In this document: piece after piece, positions 8,169-18,294 of the stretch
Layout: each line of letters begins with the position of its first letter
How positions within the stretch are numbered: the stretch's first letter is position 1
NCBI GenBank assembly: GCA_030744875.1
Contig: JASLPR010000058.1
Location: 1-45,322 of the forward strand
Source of the DNA: Chloroflexota bacterium
GTDB lineage: Bacteria; Chloroflexota; UBA11872; VXNJ01
Direction: 5' to 3'
Length of the DNA: 45,322 nucleotides
Program-made: the position numbers and the translations under genes
The notes under the pieces: generated by a model
The model's database searches: none
What the model saw: only the letters and a program-made list of their open reading frames with translations
Told to the model about the DNA's origin: nothing

Positions 8169-10994
8169 ATGGCAACTCCAACGAGAATTCGCGGGTACAT
8201 CGCTGGACGACTCTGGTTGCTGCTGGCCGCCGGGCTGGTTTTCGCCTTGGCGGGTGCCGCATCCCCGATCTTGGCGATCGGCACCTCCAACACCTGGGTA
8301 TCGCTGGGATCCATCCAGGCGGGGCGGGCGACCGCCGCGGAGGTCTCACCCCTCTTCTCTCTTGACGACAACGTCTTCTTCGCCAGCGATTCGGGTGGTG
8401 TTTATCGCAGTGTCGACGGAGGGTCCAACTTCACCCAGGTGAACAATGGGCTCACCGATCTTCGTGTTGGCAGCCTCTCCATCTCACCGCAGTTCAATGT
8501 TAATTCGGTGCTGTTCGCCAGCACACCCTCCGGGTTGTTCAAGTCGATCGATGCGGGCGGCAGCTGGAATACGGTGACCGGTGGGCTGCCTGCGGTCGAG
8601 GTCACCGGATTGGCATACTCTCCAACCTTCGCGACGGATACGACCGTTTATGCCGCGACGCTGGGTTTCGGCCTCTACGCCTCGGCCGATTCCGGATCAA
8701 CCTGGACTCTGCTGAGTACCACTGGGATGACCAATTTGAGCCTCACCGACGTGCAGGTGGTGGAAGGTGATTTCGGTAAGCTGTTGATGGTCGTTAGGAC
8801 AGCGGGTAAAGTCTTCCGCTCGGACGACACCGGTGTTACCTGGGCCGAGAAGACCACCGGGCTGCCGAGCGGCGTGGACATCACGGCGCTGGAGCTTTCC
8901 CCTGGGTTCCGCACCACCGATCTGGCTATGTTGGGGACCCGGTCGAACGGGATTTACCGCACGACTGACGGGGGCAATAACTGGGCTTCTATCGGGCTGG
9001 CCGACGATGATGCCTCGAACGTGTTCGAGTTTTCGACGGACTACACCGATGACAACACGGTGTTTGCCGGGACGACCACCGGTGGTTTCTACATTTCAAC
9101 CGACAACGGCGGTTCCTTCACTGCCAAGAACAGCGGGCTTGATCGCAAGAACATCACTGCGATCAGCTCATCCAACGACTACCGAACCGATAACACCGTC
9201 TTCGCCGGAGGCGGCCAGGGTGGAATCTTCAAGACGGTCGATGCCGGTGAGAATTGGCTCGAGATGGGAAGTGGGATCAACACTCCCCGTGGCCAGGCGA
9301 TCGATTTCTCCGACGACTACGTGAACGATGGCACAATGTTTGTTGCGACGCAGTCCGGTGTGTTCCGCTCCGCCGACCGTGGTACCACGTGGTCCCGTTT
9401 CTCGACGGGACTTCCGTTCCAGTCGGTGCTCTCGCTTGCCGTCTCTTCTAATTACAGCAATGACGGCCATGCTCTGGTGGGAGTGGAAGACAGCGGCTAC
9501 TACAGGACCTTCGTGGGATCGGCCAACAACGCTTGGATCACACAGAACGTTAACTTGGCCACGCCGATCCAGAACGGCCCGAACGCGCTGGCACTGTCTC
9601 CGAATTTCGGAACGGATCTCACGGCGTTTGCTGGGGGGCCCGGTGGGGTCTACAGGACGAGACAATCGGGCGCCCAGTGGAACCCGGTGGGCGCTGGCGT
9701 TATCCTCGCCGACGTCGATTCACTTGCGATCTCCCCGGGATTCGGCACCGATGCTACTCTCTTCGCCGCTACCCGCGGGGCGGGAATCTACCGGAGCACC
9801 AACAGCGGAGAATCATGGTCCGCAGTCAGCACCGGTCTCGGCAGCTTCGTCGTCGCCCAGGTGAGCATGTCACCAGACTTCACGGCGGATGGGGTTGTCC
9901 TAGCCGCCACGGACGCTGGGGTGTTCATTTCCACCGATCGAGGCTCCAACTGGTCGGCCACTTCGTTGACCAGCGGGGCGTCGGCGGTGGTATTCGCGAC
10001 CAGCGACCGGGCCTTCGCGGCCACTTCTGGAGTTGGTGGGGCCGTGCACCAATCGTCTGACGGTGGACGGACCTGGTCCACGATCACGAACGGCATGCCG
10101 CCTGGCGAGATCGTCAGCCTGGCGGTATCGCCGGACTTTGCCAACGATCTGAACGTCTTTGCAGGCACCGGCGGTCGCGGCGTGTGGGTCTATACCGACG
10201 GTTCTGGCACGGTTTCGACTCCCACCCAGGGTACCGCGACTATCACCAGCGCTACGGTCACCACCAACCTCTACCTAACTGATCCGACCGGTCTCAACAC
10301 ACAACTCAATCACAATGTGCCCAATCTGAACGTGCTGGTCGATGGCCAGCTGCGCAGTGCCAATTTCCGCGATCATTTCGACGAAACCGGCGGCATGGCG
10401 CGCTGGGGCCTGCCGACCTCGGAGGTCTTCGAAGAGACCCCTGGCACCCTGACCCAGTACTACCAACGGGGCGTTGTCGATTTCCATCGACGTGATGATC
10501 TCGGCGGCATCTGGCTGGTGGAACGCCGGCTGGCGTGGGATTTCGTCGGTGGCGGGCTCGGCGGCAGCACCGACCAGGGGGTCGAACCGCAGATCACCAA
10601 TCCTAACGAAGGCGTGGTCCTTGAATGGGGGCACAAGATTTCCGACTTCGACATCACTGGTACGGATGTCGGTTTCCGTCGCTTTTTCGACGAACTTGGC
10701 GGGACCCAGAGTTTCGGGTTTCCGAAGACCGATGCCCGCGAAGATACCGGGGCCGCCGGGATGTTGCTGGCGCCCGGGTCGGACCTCGGCTGGATTCGGC
10801 AGTACTTCCAGGCCGCAGTGTTCGAATATCACCCTGAGGCGCCCGACGGATTCAAGGTGCAGCTGTCGCTGCTCGGCGACACGCTTCGCAACCAGAACTA
10901 CCCCAATGAGAGTTGGGTCGCTCTGACCCCCTTCCTGCCCGCTACCGAAGTGGTCGACGACTCCGCGTTCACCGTCGTGGCGGTGAATCGGTAG
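8169..10994 (+). CDS. Secreted BNR/sortilin-like beta-propeller protein with C-terminal LGFP-like repeats
   Basis: N-terminal hydrophobic segment; repeated SPxFxxDxxVFAATxxGVxRSxDxGxxW blades (14 by eye); C-term WGLPTSE and FGFPKTD repeats with QYYQRG/QYFQAAVFEYHPE; start at 8145 or 8169. Confidence 0.85.
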   Translation: MATPTRIRGYIAGRLWLLLAAGLVFALAGAASPILAIGTSNTWVSLGSIQAGRATAAEVSPLFSLDDNVFFASDSGGVYRSVDGGSNFTQVNNGLTDLRVGSLSISPQFNVNSVLFASTPSGLFKSIDAGGSWNTVTGGLPAVEVTGLAYSPTFATDTTVYAATLGFGLYASADSGSTWTLLSTTGMTNLSLTDVQVVEGDFGKLLMVVRTAGKVFRSDDTGVTWAEKTTGLPSGVDITALELSPGFRTTDLAMLGTRSNGIYRTTDGGNNWASIGLADDDASNVFEFSTDYTDDNTVFAGTTTGGFYISTDNGGSFTAKNSGLDRKNITAISSSNDYRTDNTVFAGGGQGGIFKTVDAGENWLEMGSGINTPRGQAIDFSDDYVNDGTMFVATQSGVFRSADRGTTWSRFSTGLPFQSVLSLAVSSNYSNDGHALVGVEDSGYYRTFVGSANNAWITQNVNLATPIQNGPNALALSPNFGTDLTAFAGGPGGVYRTRQSGAQWNPVGAGVILADVDSLAISPGFGTDATLFAATRGAGIYRSTNSGESWSAVSTGLGSFVVAQVSMSPDFTADGVVLAATDAGVFISTDRGSNWSATSLTSGASAVVFATSDRAFAATSGVGGAVHQSSDGGRTWSTITNGMPPGEIVSLAVSPDFANDLNVFAGTGGRGVWVYTDGSGTVSTPTQGTATITSATVTTNLYLTDPTGLNTQLNHNVPNLNVLVDGQLRSANFRDHFDETGGMARWGLPTSEVFEETPGTLTQYYQRGVVDFHRRDDLGGIWLVERRLAWDFVGGGLGGSTDQGVEPQITNPNEGVVLEWGHKISDFDITGTDVGFRRFFDELGGTQSFGFPKTDAREDTGAAGMLLAPGSDLGWIRQYFQAAVFEYHPEAPDGFKVQLSLLGDTLRNQNYPNESWVALTPFLPATEVVDDSAFTVVAVNR

Positions 10995-11030
10995 GCCCAC
11001 GGCAACTTTTGGGGAATGGGCGGTGTATTC

Positions 11031-11086
11031 TTGGCTCGGCGGGCTCGGTAGGGCGCCGCCCCTGGCGGAGCGTTCCGCCGAGCCAA
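11031..11086. repeat. Intergenic inverted repeat between tandem propeller genes
   Basis: TTGGCTCGGCGG (11031-11042) is the perfect reverse complement of CCGCCGAGCCAA (11075-11086). Confidence 0.7.
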
Positions 11087-11159
11087 CCGAGCCAACATCA
11101 AGCAATTGAATCTGGCCTGCGGGCGGCGCGGGCGCCCGCCAACGATGGAGATGATCTAG

Positions 11160-13178
11160 ATGCCTATTCGAAAGCGACGGCGAGGATTTCTCGGGCTCCT
11201 GGCCGCGTTGGTGGTGTTTGTGGCCCCGGTGGCCCCGGCGCTGGCGCTGGGCACGGCCGGCCAGTGGACCGCCCTGAACGGACCTCCCGGCGGCCCCTTC
11301 ACCAGCATCGTGGCCTCTCCGGACTTCTCGTTCGATTCGTCGATCTTCGTCTCCACGTCCAGCGCCGGGGTCTTCCGCAGCAGCGACGGCGGTGGTACCT
11401 TCACCCGCCTGACCACCGGGCTCACTGATTTCAGCGTGAACCAGATCGCTGTCTCGCCGTCAATTCAAACTGACGGGACGATCTTCGCCGCCACCGCGTC
11501 CGGTGTTTTCAAGACCACCGACGCCGGCCTCAGCTGGTCCGAAGTCAGCAGCGGCCTGCCGGATGGGGCGATCAACGGCGTCGCGATTTCGCCCACCTAT
11601 TCCACAGACTCGCGCGTGTATGTCTCCACTCCCGCTGACGGTGTGTTCCGAACCATCGACGGCGGGGCCAACTGGACCCGCCCCGGCTTTGGCGGCATGA
11701 CCAACATGGCGATCATTGGCGTCGCCGTCTCGCCGGCGAGCGCCGATGAGGTCTTCGCCTGGACTGTTGGCACGGTCTTCCGCAGTACTAACAGCGCCCT
11801 CAGCTGGTCCGAACGCATCGTCGGGGTGGCTTCGACCGCCACGCTCACCGAGCTGGTCATTTCCCCGAACTACGGCGCCGATGGCGTGGTGTACCTGGGT
11901 ACGCCGACCAACGGTGTGTATCGCACGGCGGACTCCGGCGGCACCTGGGCCAGCGTCGGGCTTGCGAGCAGCGGGTCCATCCAGGGCCTCGTGATCTCCG
12001 GCAACTACGGCCGTGACACCACCCTCTTCGCCGCCACCGCCACCGGAGGGGTATCCCGCAGCACCGACAGCGGTGGCACATGGACCGCGGTGAACACCGG
12101 ACTCACCGGCACCGACTACGGACAGCTCGCGATTTCCAACGACTACTTCGTCGACCGCACGCTCTTCACCGGCAGCGCCAGCGGCTTCCTCTACAAATCG
12201 ACCGACGCCGGCGCCGGCTGGTCGCTGGTTGGATCCGGGATCGCCAACGCCAACGTAGTTGGACTCGGCTTTTCGAATTCCTACGCCACCGACTCCACGA
12301 TGGTCGCGGCCACCCAGGGTGGGGTATTCAAGACGACTGACGGCGGTTCCGTCTGGGCCTCGATCAACGGCGACCTGCCGTCCACCGATGTCCAGCAGTT
12401 CGCGCTGGCGCCCGGCTATCCGACCGATGACTCCGTCCTGGTCACCCTCGTGACCAGCGGCATCTACCGGACGTTCTCCGACGGCGGCTGGTGGGACGTG
12501 CAGAACACCGGCCTCAACCCGGTGCTCCGGTCAAACCCGCGGGCGCTGACCCTGTCGCCCGGCTACGGTACCGACCTCACCGCCTATGTCGGCGGGCCTT
12601 CCGGCGCCTACCGCTCGGTTGATGGCGGCGCCACCTGGAGCGCTATCAACACCGGCATTAACTACACCGACGTGTCGGCGTTCGGGCTCTCGCCGGCGTT
12701 TGCCACCGACAACACCATGTTCGCCGGCACCGCCGGCGGCGGAATGTACAAGTCGACCGATCGCGGCAGCAACTGGGTTGCGGCCACTTCCGGAATCACC
12801 GACGGCACCATCAACGCCATCGCGGTCTCCCCGGCCTATGCGACCGACGGGACCGTCCTGGCGGCCACTGACGGCGGCGTGTTTCGTTCGACCGACGGTG
12901 GGGCCACCTGGCAGGGTTCCGGCCTGGCGTCCGCCGCGTTGAGCGTGGTGGTGTCGACGAGTTTCGCCACCGACGGCATCGCGTTCGCCGCCACCATCGG
13001 ACCCGGCGGCACCGTCTACGGGTCCAGCGATGGTGGGCTCACCTGGAGCCAGCTGGGCAGCAACCTGACCTCCGGATTGCCGCTGCTGGTGGTGGTTTCC
13101 CCGAACTACGCGGTCGATCAGAACGTCTTCGTCGGGACATCCGACGCTGGCCTCTGGGTGTACCAGGGCGCTCCCTAG
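11160..13178 (+). CDS. Secreted BNR/sortilin-like beta-propeller protein (paralog of upstream gene, lacking the C-terminal extension)
   Basis: Signal-like N-terminus; 14 blades by eye with FRSTDGGATW-type Asp-box motifs; same blade order as 8169..10994. Confidence 0.85.
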   Translation: MPIRKRRRGFLGLLAALVVFVAPVAPALALGTAGQWTALNGPPGGPFTSIVASPDFSFDSSIFVSTSSAGVFRSSDGGGTFTRLTTGLTDFSVNQIAVSPSIQTDGTIFAATASGVFKTTDAGLSWSEVSSGLPDGAINGVAISPTYSTDSRVYVSTPADGVFRTIDGGANWTRPGFGGMTNMAIIGVAVSPASADEVFAWTVGTVFRSTNSALSWSERIVGVASTATLTELVISPNYGADGVVYLGTPTNGVYRTADSGGTWASVGLASSGSIQGLVISGNYGRDTTLFAATATGGVSRSTDSGGTWTAVNTGLTGTDYGQLAISNDYFVDRTLFTGSASGFLYKSTDAGAGWSLVGSGIANANVVGLGFSNSYATDSTMVAATQGGVFKTTDGGSVWASINGDLPSTDVQQFALAPGYPTDDSVLVTLVTSGIYRTFSDGGWWDVQNTGLNPVLRSNPRALTLSPGYGTDLTAYVGGPSGAYRSVDGGATWSAINTGINYTDVSAFGLSPAFATDNTMFAGTAGGGMYKSTDRGSNWVAATSGITDGTINAIAVSPAYATDGTVLAATDGGVFRSTDGGATWQGSGLASAALSVVVSTSFATDGIAFAATIGPGGTVYGSSDGGLTWSQLGSNLTSGLPLLVVVSPNYAVDQNVFVGTSDAGLWVYQGAP

Positions 13179-13346
13179 CACCGGAGCCGGCGGCCGGGTG
13201 GGGGAGCGGGACGGCAAGGCTCGGGAGTGGGCGCTGGCGTGCCGTCGGGTCGCTTTCGTGCCGGTGTCCCGCTATGGCCGGGCTAGAATCGGCGGCGGTC
13301 GGCTTTTGCGACCGGTCCTGGGGGCGTCCAACCTTCTTGAGCAGCA

Positions 13347-14372
13347 ATGACTGATTCCGCTTCGGGAACTGACCCTTCCCGCGAATACCCGCGAATCCTC
13401 GGCTCCAACGCCGACCGGTTTTTCGTGCCCACCGTGGAAGAGCGTCGGGAGCAGCGTGCGCGCGACGAGACCCACATCTCGCTCGTGGCCGCCTCGCTGA
13501 TATTCCTAGTGGTGGACGCCCTCTGGGCGTTGATCTCGGCGGTTTTGCTCAGTGATTTTCGAGTCTCCAGCCTGGCGGTGCTGGTCGTCGACGTGGCCGT
13601 CGTCGCCCTGACCCGAAGTTCCGGGCAGCAGGCGCGCACCGCCGTGCTTCTCCGCGCGCTGCTGGGAATCACGTTCTTCGCGGTCGAGTTCGCCCTGTTC
13701 GACGCCAGCTACGCCTACCTGCTCGGGCAGGCGCTCATCGGCGCCGGGGCGGTCGTCCTGTCCGTGGGCCGCGGTGGCGAGGGGCGCAACGTGCTGGGCG
13801 GCGCCTTCGCGGCCATCGGCCTGGTGCTGGCGATTGTCCTGATGATCGTGCAGACCCAGGGGCACTTCCGCGAACTCGACGAGCAGTTCAACCGGGCCTT
13901 TGAATTGGCCGCGGTGGGCCGGACGGAAGATGCACGGGAAATAGTGGACCAGCTGCTCGCCGACAACCCGGATGATGCGGCGGTGTACATCAACTCGGCC
14001 GACTTCTTTCAGCAGGTACTCAGGGATCCCGATACCGCGCTGGCTCTGGCGCTGAAGGCGGTTGAGATCGCCGATGGCGATCTGCAAATCCCGGCCTTAT
14101 CCAGGGTCGCCGACCTCTATGCCGCCCGGCAGGACCTCCCCCGGGCTTTGCAGTATGCCGAGCAAGCGATCGCCAGAGACGACGACGTCGCGGCTCTCTT
14201 CTTGCTTCGGGCCAGAATATTTCTCGGCATGGAGAGGACCCAGGACGCCCTGGCTGACCTTCGCCGGGTCGAGGAAATGGAGCCAAACTCCGATCTAGGG
14301 CGGCAGGCCCGGTTCGTCCGACTCAGTATCGAAGATCCCGATTTCTCGACCCTGATCCCCGCCGGCCGCTAG
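13347..14372 (+). CDS. Membrane protein with C-terminal TPR-like repeats
   Basis: Several hydrophobic helices in the first half; AVYINSADFFQQVLRDPDTALALALKAVEIADGD... and ALQYAEQAIARDDDVAALFLLRARIFLGM typical of TPR. Confidence 0.7.
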   Translation: MTDSASGTDPSREYPRILGSNADRFFVPTVEERREQRARDETHISLVAASLIFLVVDALWALISAVLLSDFRVSSLAVLVVDVAVVALTRSSGQQARTAVLLRALLGITFFAVEFALFDASYAYLLGQALIGAGAVVLSVGRGGEGRNVLGGAFAAIGLVLAIVLMIVQTQGHFRELDEQFNRAFELAAVGRTEDAREIVDQLLADNPDDAAVYINSADFFQQVLRDPDTALALALKAVEIADGDLQIPALSRVADLYAARQDLPRALQYAEQAIARDDDVAALFLLRARIFLGMERTQDALADLRRVEEMEPNSDLGRQARFVRLSIEDPDFSTLIPAGR

Positions 14373-14378
14373 ACCCGC

Positions 14379-15446
14379 CTAGATCGCGGCCGCGATCACA
14401 TTCCCGCAGCGCCGCAGAACCTCGCGCGCCGTCGGCATCCGTCCGTTCGTCAGCAGGATGAAGATCGTCCCCGTCGCCGGGTCGGCCCAGGCCACCGTCC
14501 CCGTAGCCCCGGAGTGCCCGAATGCCCCGACCGGCACCAGCGAGCCGGAATTACCGGTCCCCAGGGACACGCTGCCGCCCCGCCGAATCGCCCAGCCCAG
14601 GCCCCAGCCCTGCTCCAGTCGCTTCGCCGCCGGCAGCGAAGCCATGCCGCGGATGTGATCGGTCAGCAGCATTCGCACCGTACCCCGGCCCAGGATGCGC
14701 CGGCCAGCGAACTCCCCTTCGTCCAGTAGCAGACGAAAGACCCGTGCTAGGTCGGCGGTGGTCGAAAACGCCCCGCCCCACGCCACCCCCAGGCGTCGCC
14801 AGTAGTCGGTATTCCAGATCCAGGCGCCGTCGGAATCTTCCGCCGGCGTCGCCGGGATCACCCGCTCCGCCAGATCGTCGCGCCAGCCCAGCGAGGTCGA
14901 GTCCATCCCCAGCGGATCGAACAACTCGCTCCGCATGAACTCCGGTAGATCGCGCCCGGTGATTCGCTCAACCACCTCACCCAGCACCAGGTATCCCTTG
15001 CTCTGGTAGGAAATGTCAGTTCCGGGGGCAAAGCGCAGCGGCTGGCGGCAGGTGGATGCCAGGTACTCGGTGAGCGGCGCCTCGCGGCGGCGCAACTCGT
15101 CGTTATCGGGCAGGAAATCTGGCAACCCACTGGTGTGCGTGAAGAGATGGCGGATCCGGACGTCGAACTTGTCGCGCTGCCCGAACTCCGGAATGTAAGT
15201 CGCGGCCCGGTCATCAAGGTCCAGCTGGCCGCGTTCCAGCAGCAGCGCGGCGGCCGTGGCCACCAGCGGTTTGGTGATCGACGCGATCAGGAATATCGCA
15301 TTGTCGTCGGGGGCGCTACCCACCGATGCGCTGAAGGTTTTACCCTGCCCGTCTTCCACCCGCAGCACCGCTGCCGGCAGGTCGTCTCCGGCCGCCGTTC
15401 GCAACAGCCCTTCCGCGCGTTCGCCGGCGGCGCGCAGGTCGCTCAC
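14379..15446 (-). CDS. Serine hydrolase, beta-lactamase class C / penicillin-binding family
   Basis: SITK (SxxK) active-site motif, LFTHTSGLPDF, SYQSKGYLVLGEVVERITG, HSGATGTVAWADP. Confidence 0.9.
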   Translation of the reverse strand: MSDLRAAGERAEGLLRTAAGDDLPAAVLRVEDGQGKTFSASVGSAPDDNAIFLIASITKPLVATAAALLLERGQLDLDDRAATYIPEFGQRDKFDVRIRHLFTHTSGLPDFLPDNDELRRREAPLTEYLASTCRQPLRFAPGTDISYQSKGYLVLGEVVERITGRDLPEFMRSELFDPLGMDSTSLGWRDDLAERVIPATPAEDSDGAWIWNTDYWRRLGVAWGGAFSTTADLARVFRLLLDEGEFAGRRILGRGTVRMLLTDHIRGMASLPAAKRLEQGWGLGWAIRRGGSVSLGTGNSGSLVPVGAFGHSGATGTVAWADPATGTIFILLTNGRMPTAREVLRRCGNVIAAAI

Positions 15447-15526
15447 TCTCGTCCTCGGCGTGTTTGCCCGATCATTGCGCGCCCCTTTCGTGGGCCCTCT
15501 GCAAAAACTGCTTCATGGCCGGCCGG

Positions 15527-16639
15527 CTACTGACTCTGCAGGTAGCCTTCCGCCGTCTCCAGCAGCAGGTCGGCATAGGGACCGTAGGCGAGATCGCTCA
15601 TGTGCCCGATCCGCACTACCTTGCCGGCCAGTTCGTCCATTCCGCCGGTGACGATGAGCCCGGCTTCCTCGCGGAGGTGGTCGATTATCGCCTGAGCCTC
15701 GTCCTCGCGCCCTGCCGGTGGGAAGAAGGCCGTCACCGTCGGGGAAGCGTTTTCCTCGGCTGCGACCGACTTGAAGCCCAGCGCGCGCATTCGTGCCCGA
15801 AAATCGGCCGCCGACTTCGCCATCCGCGCGTAGCGCGCCTCCAGCGTCTCCGATTGCTGACTGGCGATGCTGGTCGCCAGCGCCCGGATGACGCTGACCG
15901 ACATCGTTGCCGGCTGCGGATGATAGTCGGGCGTGTCGTCGACAAATTGCTTCCACGTTCGCAGGTCGGTGTACCAACCGCGGCCGGTCTTTCCATGGCT
16001 CTTGATGCGGTCCCAGGCAAACGGCGCCACCGCGATTGGCGCCACCCCCGGAGGGCCGCCCAGCGCCTTCTGCGAGGCCGTGCAGCAAACCGCGACATTC
16101 CACTCGTCCATGTTCGTCTCGCAGGCGCCCAGCGATGAGACCGCGTCAACCAGGATTGTGATCCTGAATTCGCGGGCCATTTCGCAGATATCAGCCACCG
16201 GATTCAGCGCGCCGGTCGCCGTTTCGGAGTGGCAGATCAGCAGGCCGCTGTAGTCCCCGCTGGCCAGCAACGGCCGCAGCGCGGTGGGCGTCGCGATTTC
16301 GCCGGGGCCGACCGTGAACGGGTCTGCCCGCAGGCCGTTGCCCCGGGCGATCGACAGCAGGCGATCGGAAAAGTAACCGTTCACGATCACTAGCACCCGC
16401 TCATCGGGCGCGAACAGCGTGCCCACCGCGGCATCGAGGCCGGCGCTGCCCGAGGCTGACAGCAAGAAAACATCGCCCTCGGTCCCTGCATAGCGGCGGA
16501 CCCCCTCGCGAACACGGGTGTAGATGTCCACCCATTCCGGTCCGTAGTGGGCGATAACCTGCTCTCCGAGGGTCTCCAGAACTTCGGGCGCCAGATCGAT
16601 CGGGCCCGGAATCATCAACTTGGCGGTGCGACTGTCCAA
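15527..16639 (-). CDS. Class V pyridoxal-phosphate aminotransferase (serine-pyruvate / alanine-glyoxylate type)
   Basis: MIPGPIDLAPEVLE; LVDAVSSLGACETNMDEWNVAVCCTASQKALGGPPGVA with the PLP lysine. Confidence 0.88.
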   Translation of the reverse strand: MDSRTAKLMIPGPIDLAPEVLETLGEQVIAHYGPEWVDIYTRVREGVRRYAGTEGDVFLLSASGSAGLDAAVGTLFAPDERVLVIVNGYFSDRLLSIARGNGLRADPFTVGPGEIATPTALRPLLASGDYSGLLICHSETATGALNPVADICEMAREFRITILVDAVSSLGACETNMDEWNVAVCCTASQKALGGPPGVAPIAVAPFAWDRIKSHGKTGRGWYTDLRTWKQFVDDTPDYHPQPATMSVSVIRALATSIASQQSETLEARYARMAKSAADFRARMRALGFKSVAAEENASPTVTAFFPPAGREDEAQAIIDHLREEAGLIVTGGMDELAGKVVRIGHMSDLAYGPYADLLLETAEGYLQSQ

Positions 16640-16894
16640 GGGCGTGTTGACGCTCCTGCCCCCCGATGAGTTTGACTCCCGTGAATACGGTTGCGAAGCC
16701 TAGCACAAGTTTCCTGCCCCAAAGGCCGTTTCCTCTCCGTGATCTCACCCGCCCAACGTCCTGCGTGAACTCGCCGGTTGCGCGGCCGGGCGCCCGCCAT
16801 CCGCTGCTGCCGGCGCCGGTTGCCGTGGGGCGGCTTTTCCCTGCCCCGGCGCGCGCCGCTACTATTGGTGCCGCCGGGTCCGTGAAGCTGGTTC

Positions 16895-17632
16895 TTGACC
16901 CGGATCAGGCAGGTGGTTCTTCTGGCCGACGATCGCCCGCGCATCAGCGCCTTCTTTCCGCTGTACAACGAGGAGGCCAACGTTCCCGGAACCGCGAGTA
17001 ACGCCGTGGCGGCTTTGACGGACCTGGCGTCCGAGTTCGAGGTGATCTTAGTCGATGACGGCAGCACCGATCGGACCCCGGCGGCCTGCGCTGAACTGGC
17101 CGCCGCCGATCCGCGCATCCGGGTCGCCACCCATCCCGTCAACCGCGGCTATGGCGCTGCCTTGCGGACGGGCTTCGCCGCCGCGAGGATGGACCTGGTC
17201 ACCTTCACCGACGGCGATGGCCAGTTCGACCTGCGCGAACTGGACCGCCTGCTCGAACGACTGCCCGGGCACGAAATGGTGATCGGTTACCGGCTGCGCC
17301 GCGCCGATCGCTGGCCGCGCCGTCTCAGCGCCTGGGCCTGGGGGGTGCTCATCGGCATCATCTTCGGAGTCCGCCCGCGCGACCTCGACTGCGGCTTCAA
17401 GCTCTTTCGTCGCGAAGTTGTGCAGGGGTTGGATCTGCAAGCCGACGGCGCCTTTATCTCCACCGAACTGCTGGCGCTGGCCAGCCAGGCAGGGCATCGC
17501 ATCGCCCAGGTGGGGGTGAACCATTACCCCCGTCGACACGGCTCTTCCACCGGCAACGACCCGCGCGTCATCCTGCGGGCGTTCATGGAGCTGTTCTCGT
17601 TCTGGCGCGGACTGCGCCGCTCGAAATCATGA
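16895..17632 (+). CDS. Glycosyltransferase family 2
   Basis: ISAFFPLYNEEANV, VILVDDGSTDRTP, NRGYGAALRTGF, TDGDGQFD; TTG (16895) or GTG (16913) start. Confidence 0.9.
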   Translation: MTRIRQVVLLADDRPRISAFFPLYNEEANVPGTASNAVAALTDLASEFEVILVDDGSTDRTPAACAELAAADPRIRVATHPVNRGYGAALRTGFAAARMDLVTFTDGDGQFDLRELDRLLERLPGHEMVIGYRLRRADRWPRRLSAWAWGVLIGIIFGVRPRDLDCGFKLFRREVVQGLDLQADGAFISTELLALASQAGHRIAQVGVNHYPRRHGSSTGNDPRVILRAFMELFSFWRGLRRSKS

Positions 17633-18294
17633 AGCTCTCCGTCCTGATCCCGGTCTACAACGAGGTCGGCTCCATCGCGACCGTCGTCGAACGGGTCGCC
17701 GCCGTCCCCATCGAGACAGAGATCATCCTGATCGACGACTTCTCAACCGATGGCAGCGGCGCGGTGATCGACGCGCTGCCACAGCCAGACCTGGTAATCG
17801 TCCACCACGACCGCAACCGCGGCAAGGGGGCCGCCGTGCGCACCGCGCTGGCCCAGGCGACAGGGGATGTGATCGTGATCCAGGACGCCGACCTCGAATA
17901 CGCCCCGGCCGATTTCGTGCGCCTGCTCGAACCCATCGCCCTGGGTCGGGTCAAGGTCGTGTACGGCTACCGTGACTTCGAGGGGCAGCGGTGGCCACTG
18001 CGTGTAGGCAACCGCTTCCTGACCGCCGTCACCAACCTCCTGTTCGGCTCCGACCTACGCGACATGGAGACCTGCTACAAGATGATCGACCGCGAACTGG
18101 CGGCCGGGCTCGCACTCACCGCCGACCGGTTCGAGATCGAAGTCGAGCTGACCTCGAAGCTGCTGAAGAGCGGCGAACAGATCGAGCAGCTACCGATCTC
18201 CTACGAGCCGCGCCAGGGGGGTAAGAAGCTGGTGCCCTGGATCGACGGTCCGCAGGGGCTCTGGGCGCTAATCAAGCACCGTTGGTTCGTCTAG
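17629..18294 (+). CDS. Glycosyltransferase family 2
   Basis: MKLSVLIPVYNEVGSI, ILIDDFSTDGS, NRGKGAAVRTALAQATGDVIVIQDADLEY; ATGA overlap with the upstream GT2. Confidence 0.92.
   Translation: MKLSVLIPVYNEVGSIATVVERVAAVPIETEIILIDDFSTDGSGAVIDALPQPDLVIVHHDRNRGKGAAVRTALAQATGDVIVIQDADLEYAPADFVRLLEPIALGRVKVVYGYRDFEGQRWPLRVGNRFLTAVTNLLFGSDLRDMETCYKMIDRELAAGLALTADRFEIEVELTSKLLKSGEQIEQLPISYEPRQGGKKLVPWIDGPQGLWALIKHRWFV

Noticed and set aside
8169-13178. Propeller repeats as a DNA-level repeat/phase-variation array
   Set aside because: Repeats are conserved at protein level but diverged at nucleotide level, as expected for ordinary beta-propeller blades.
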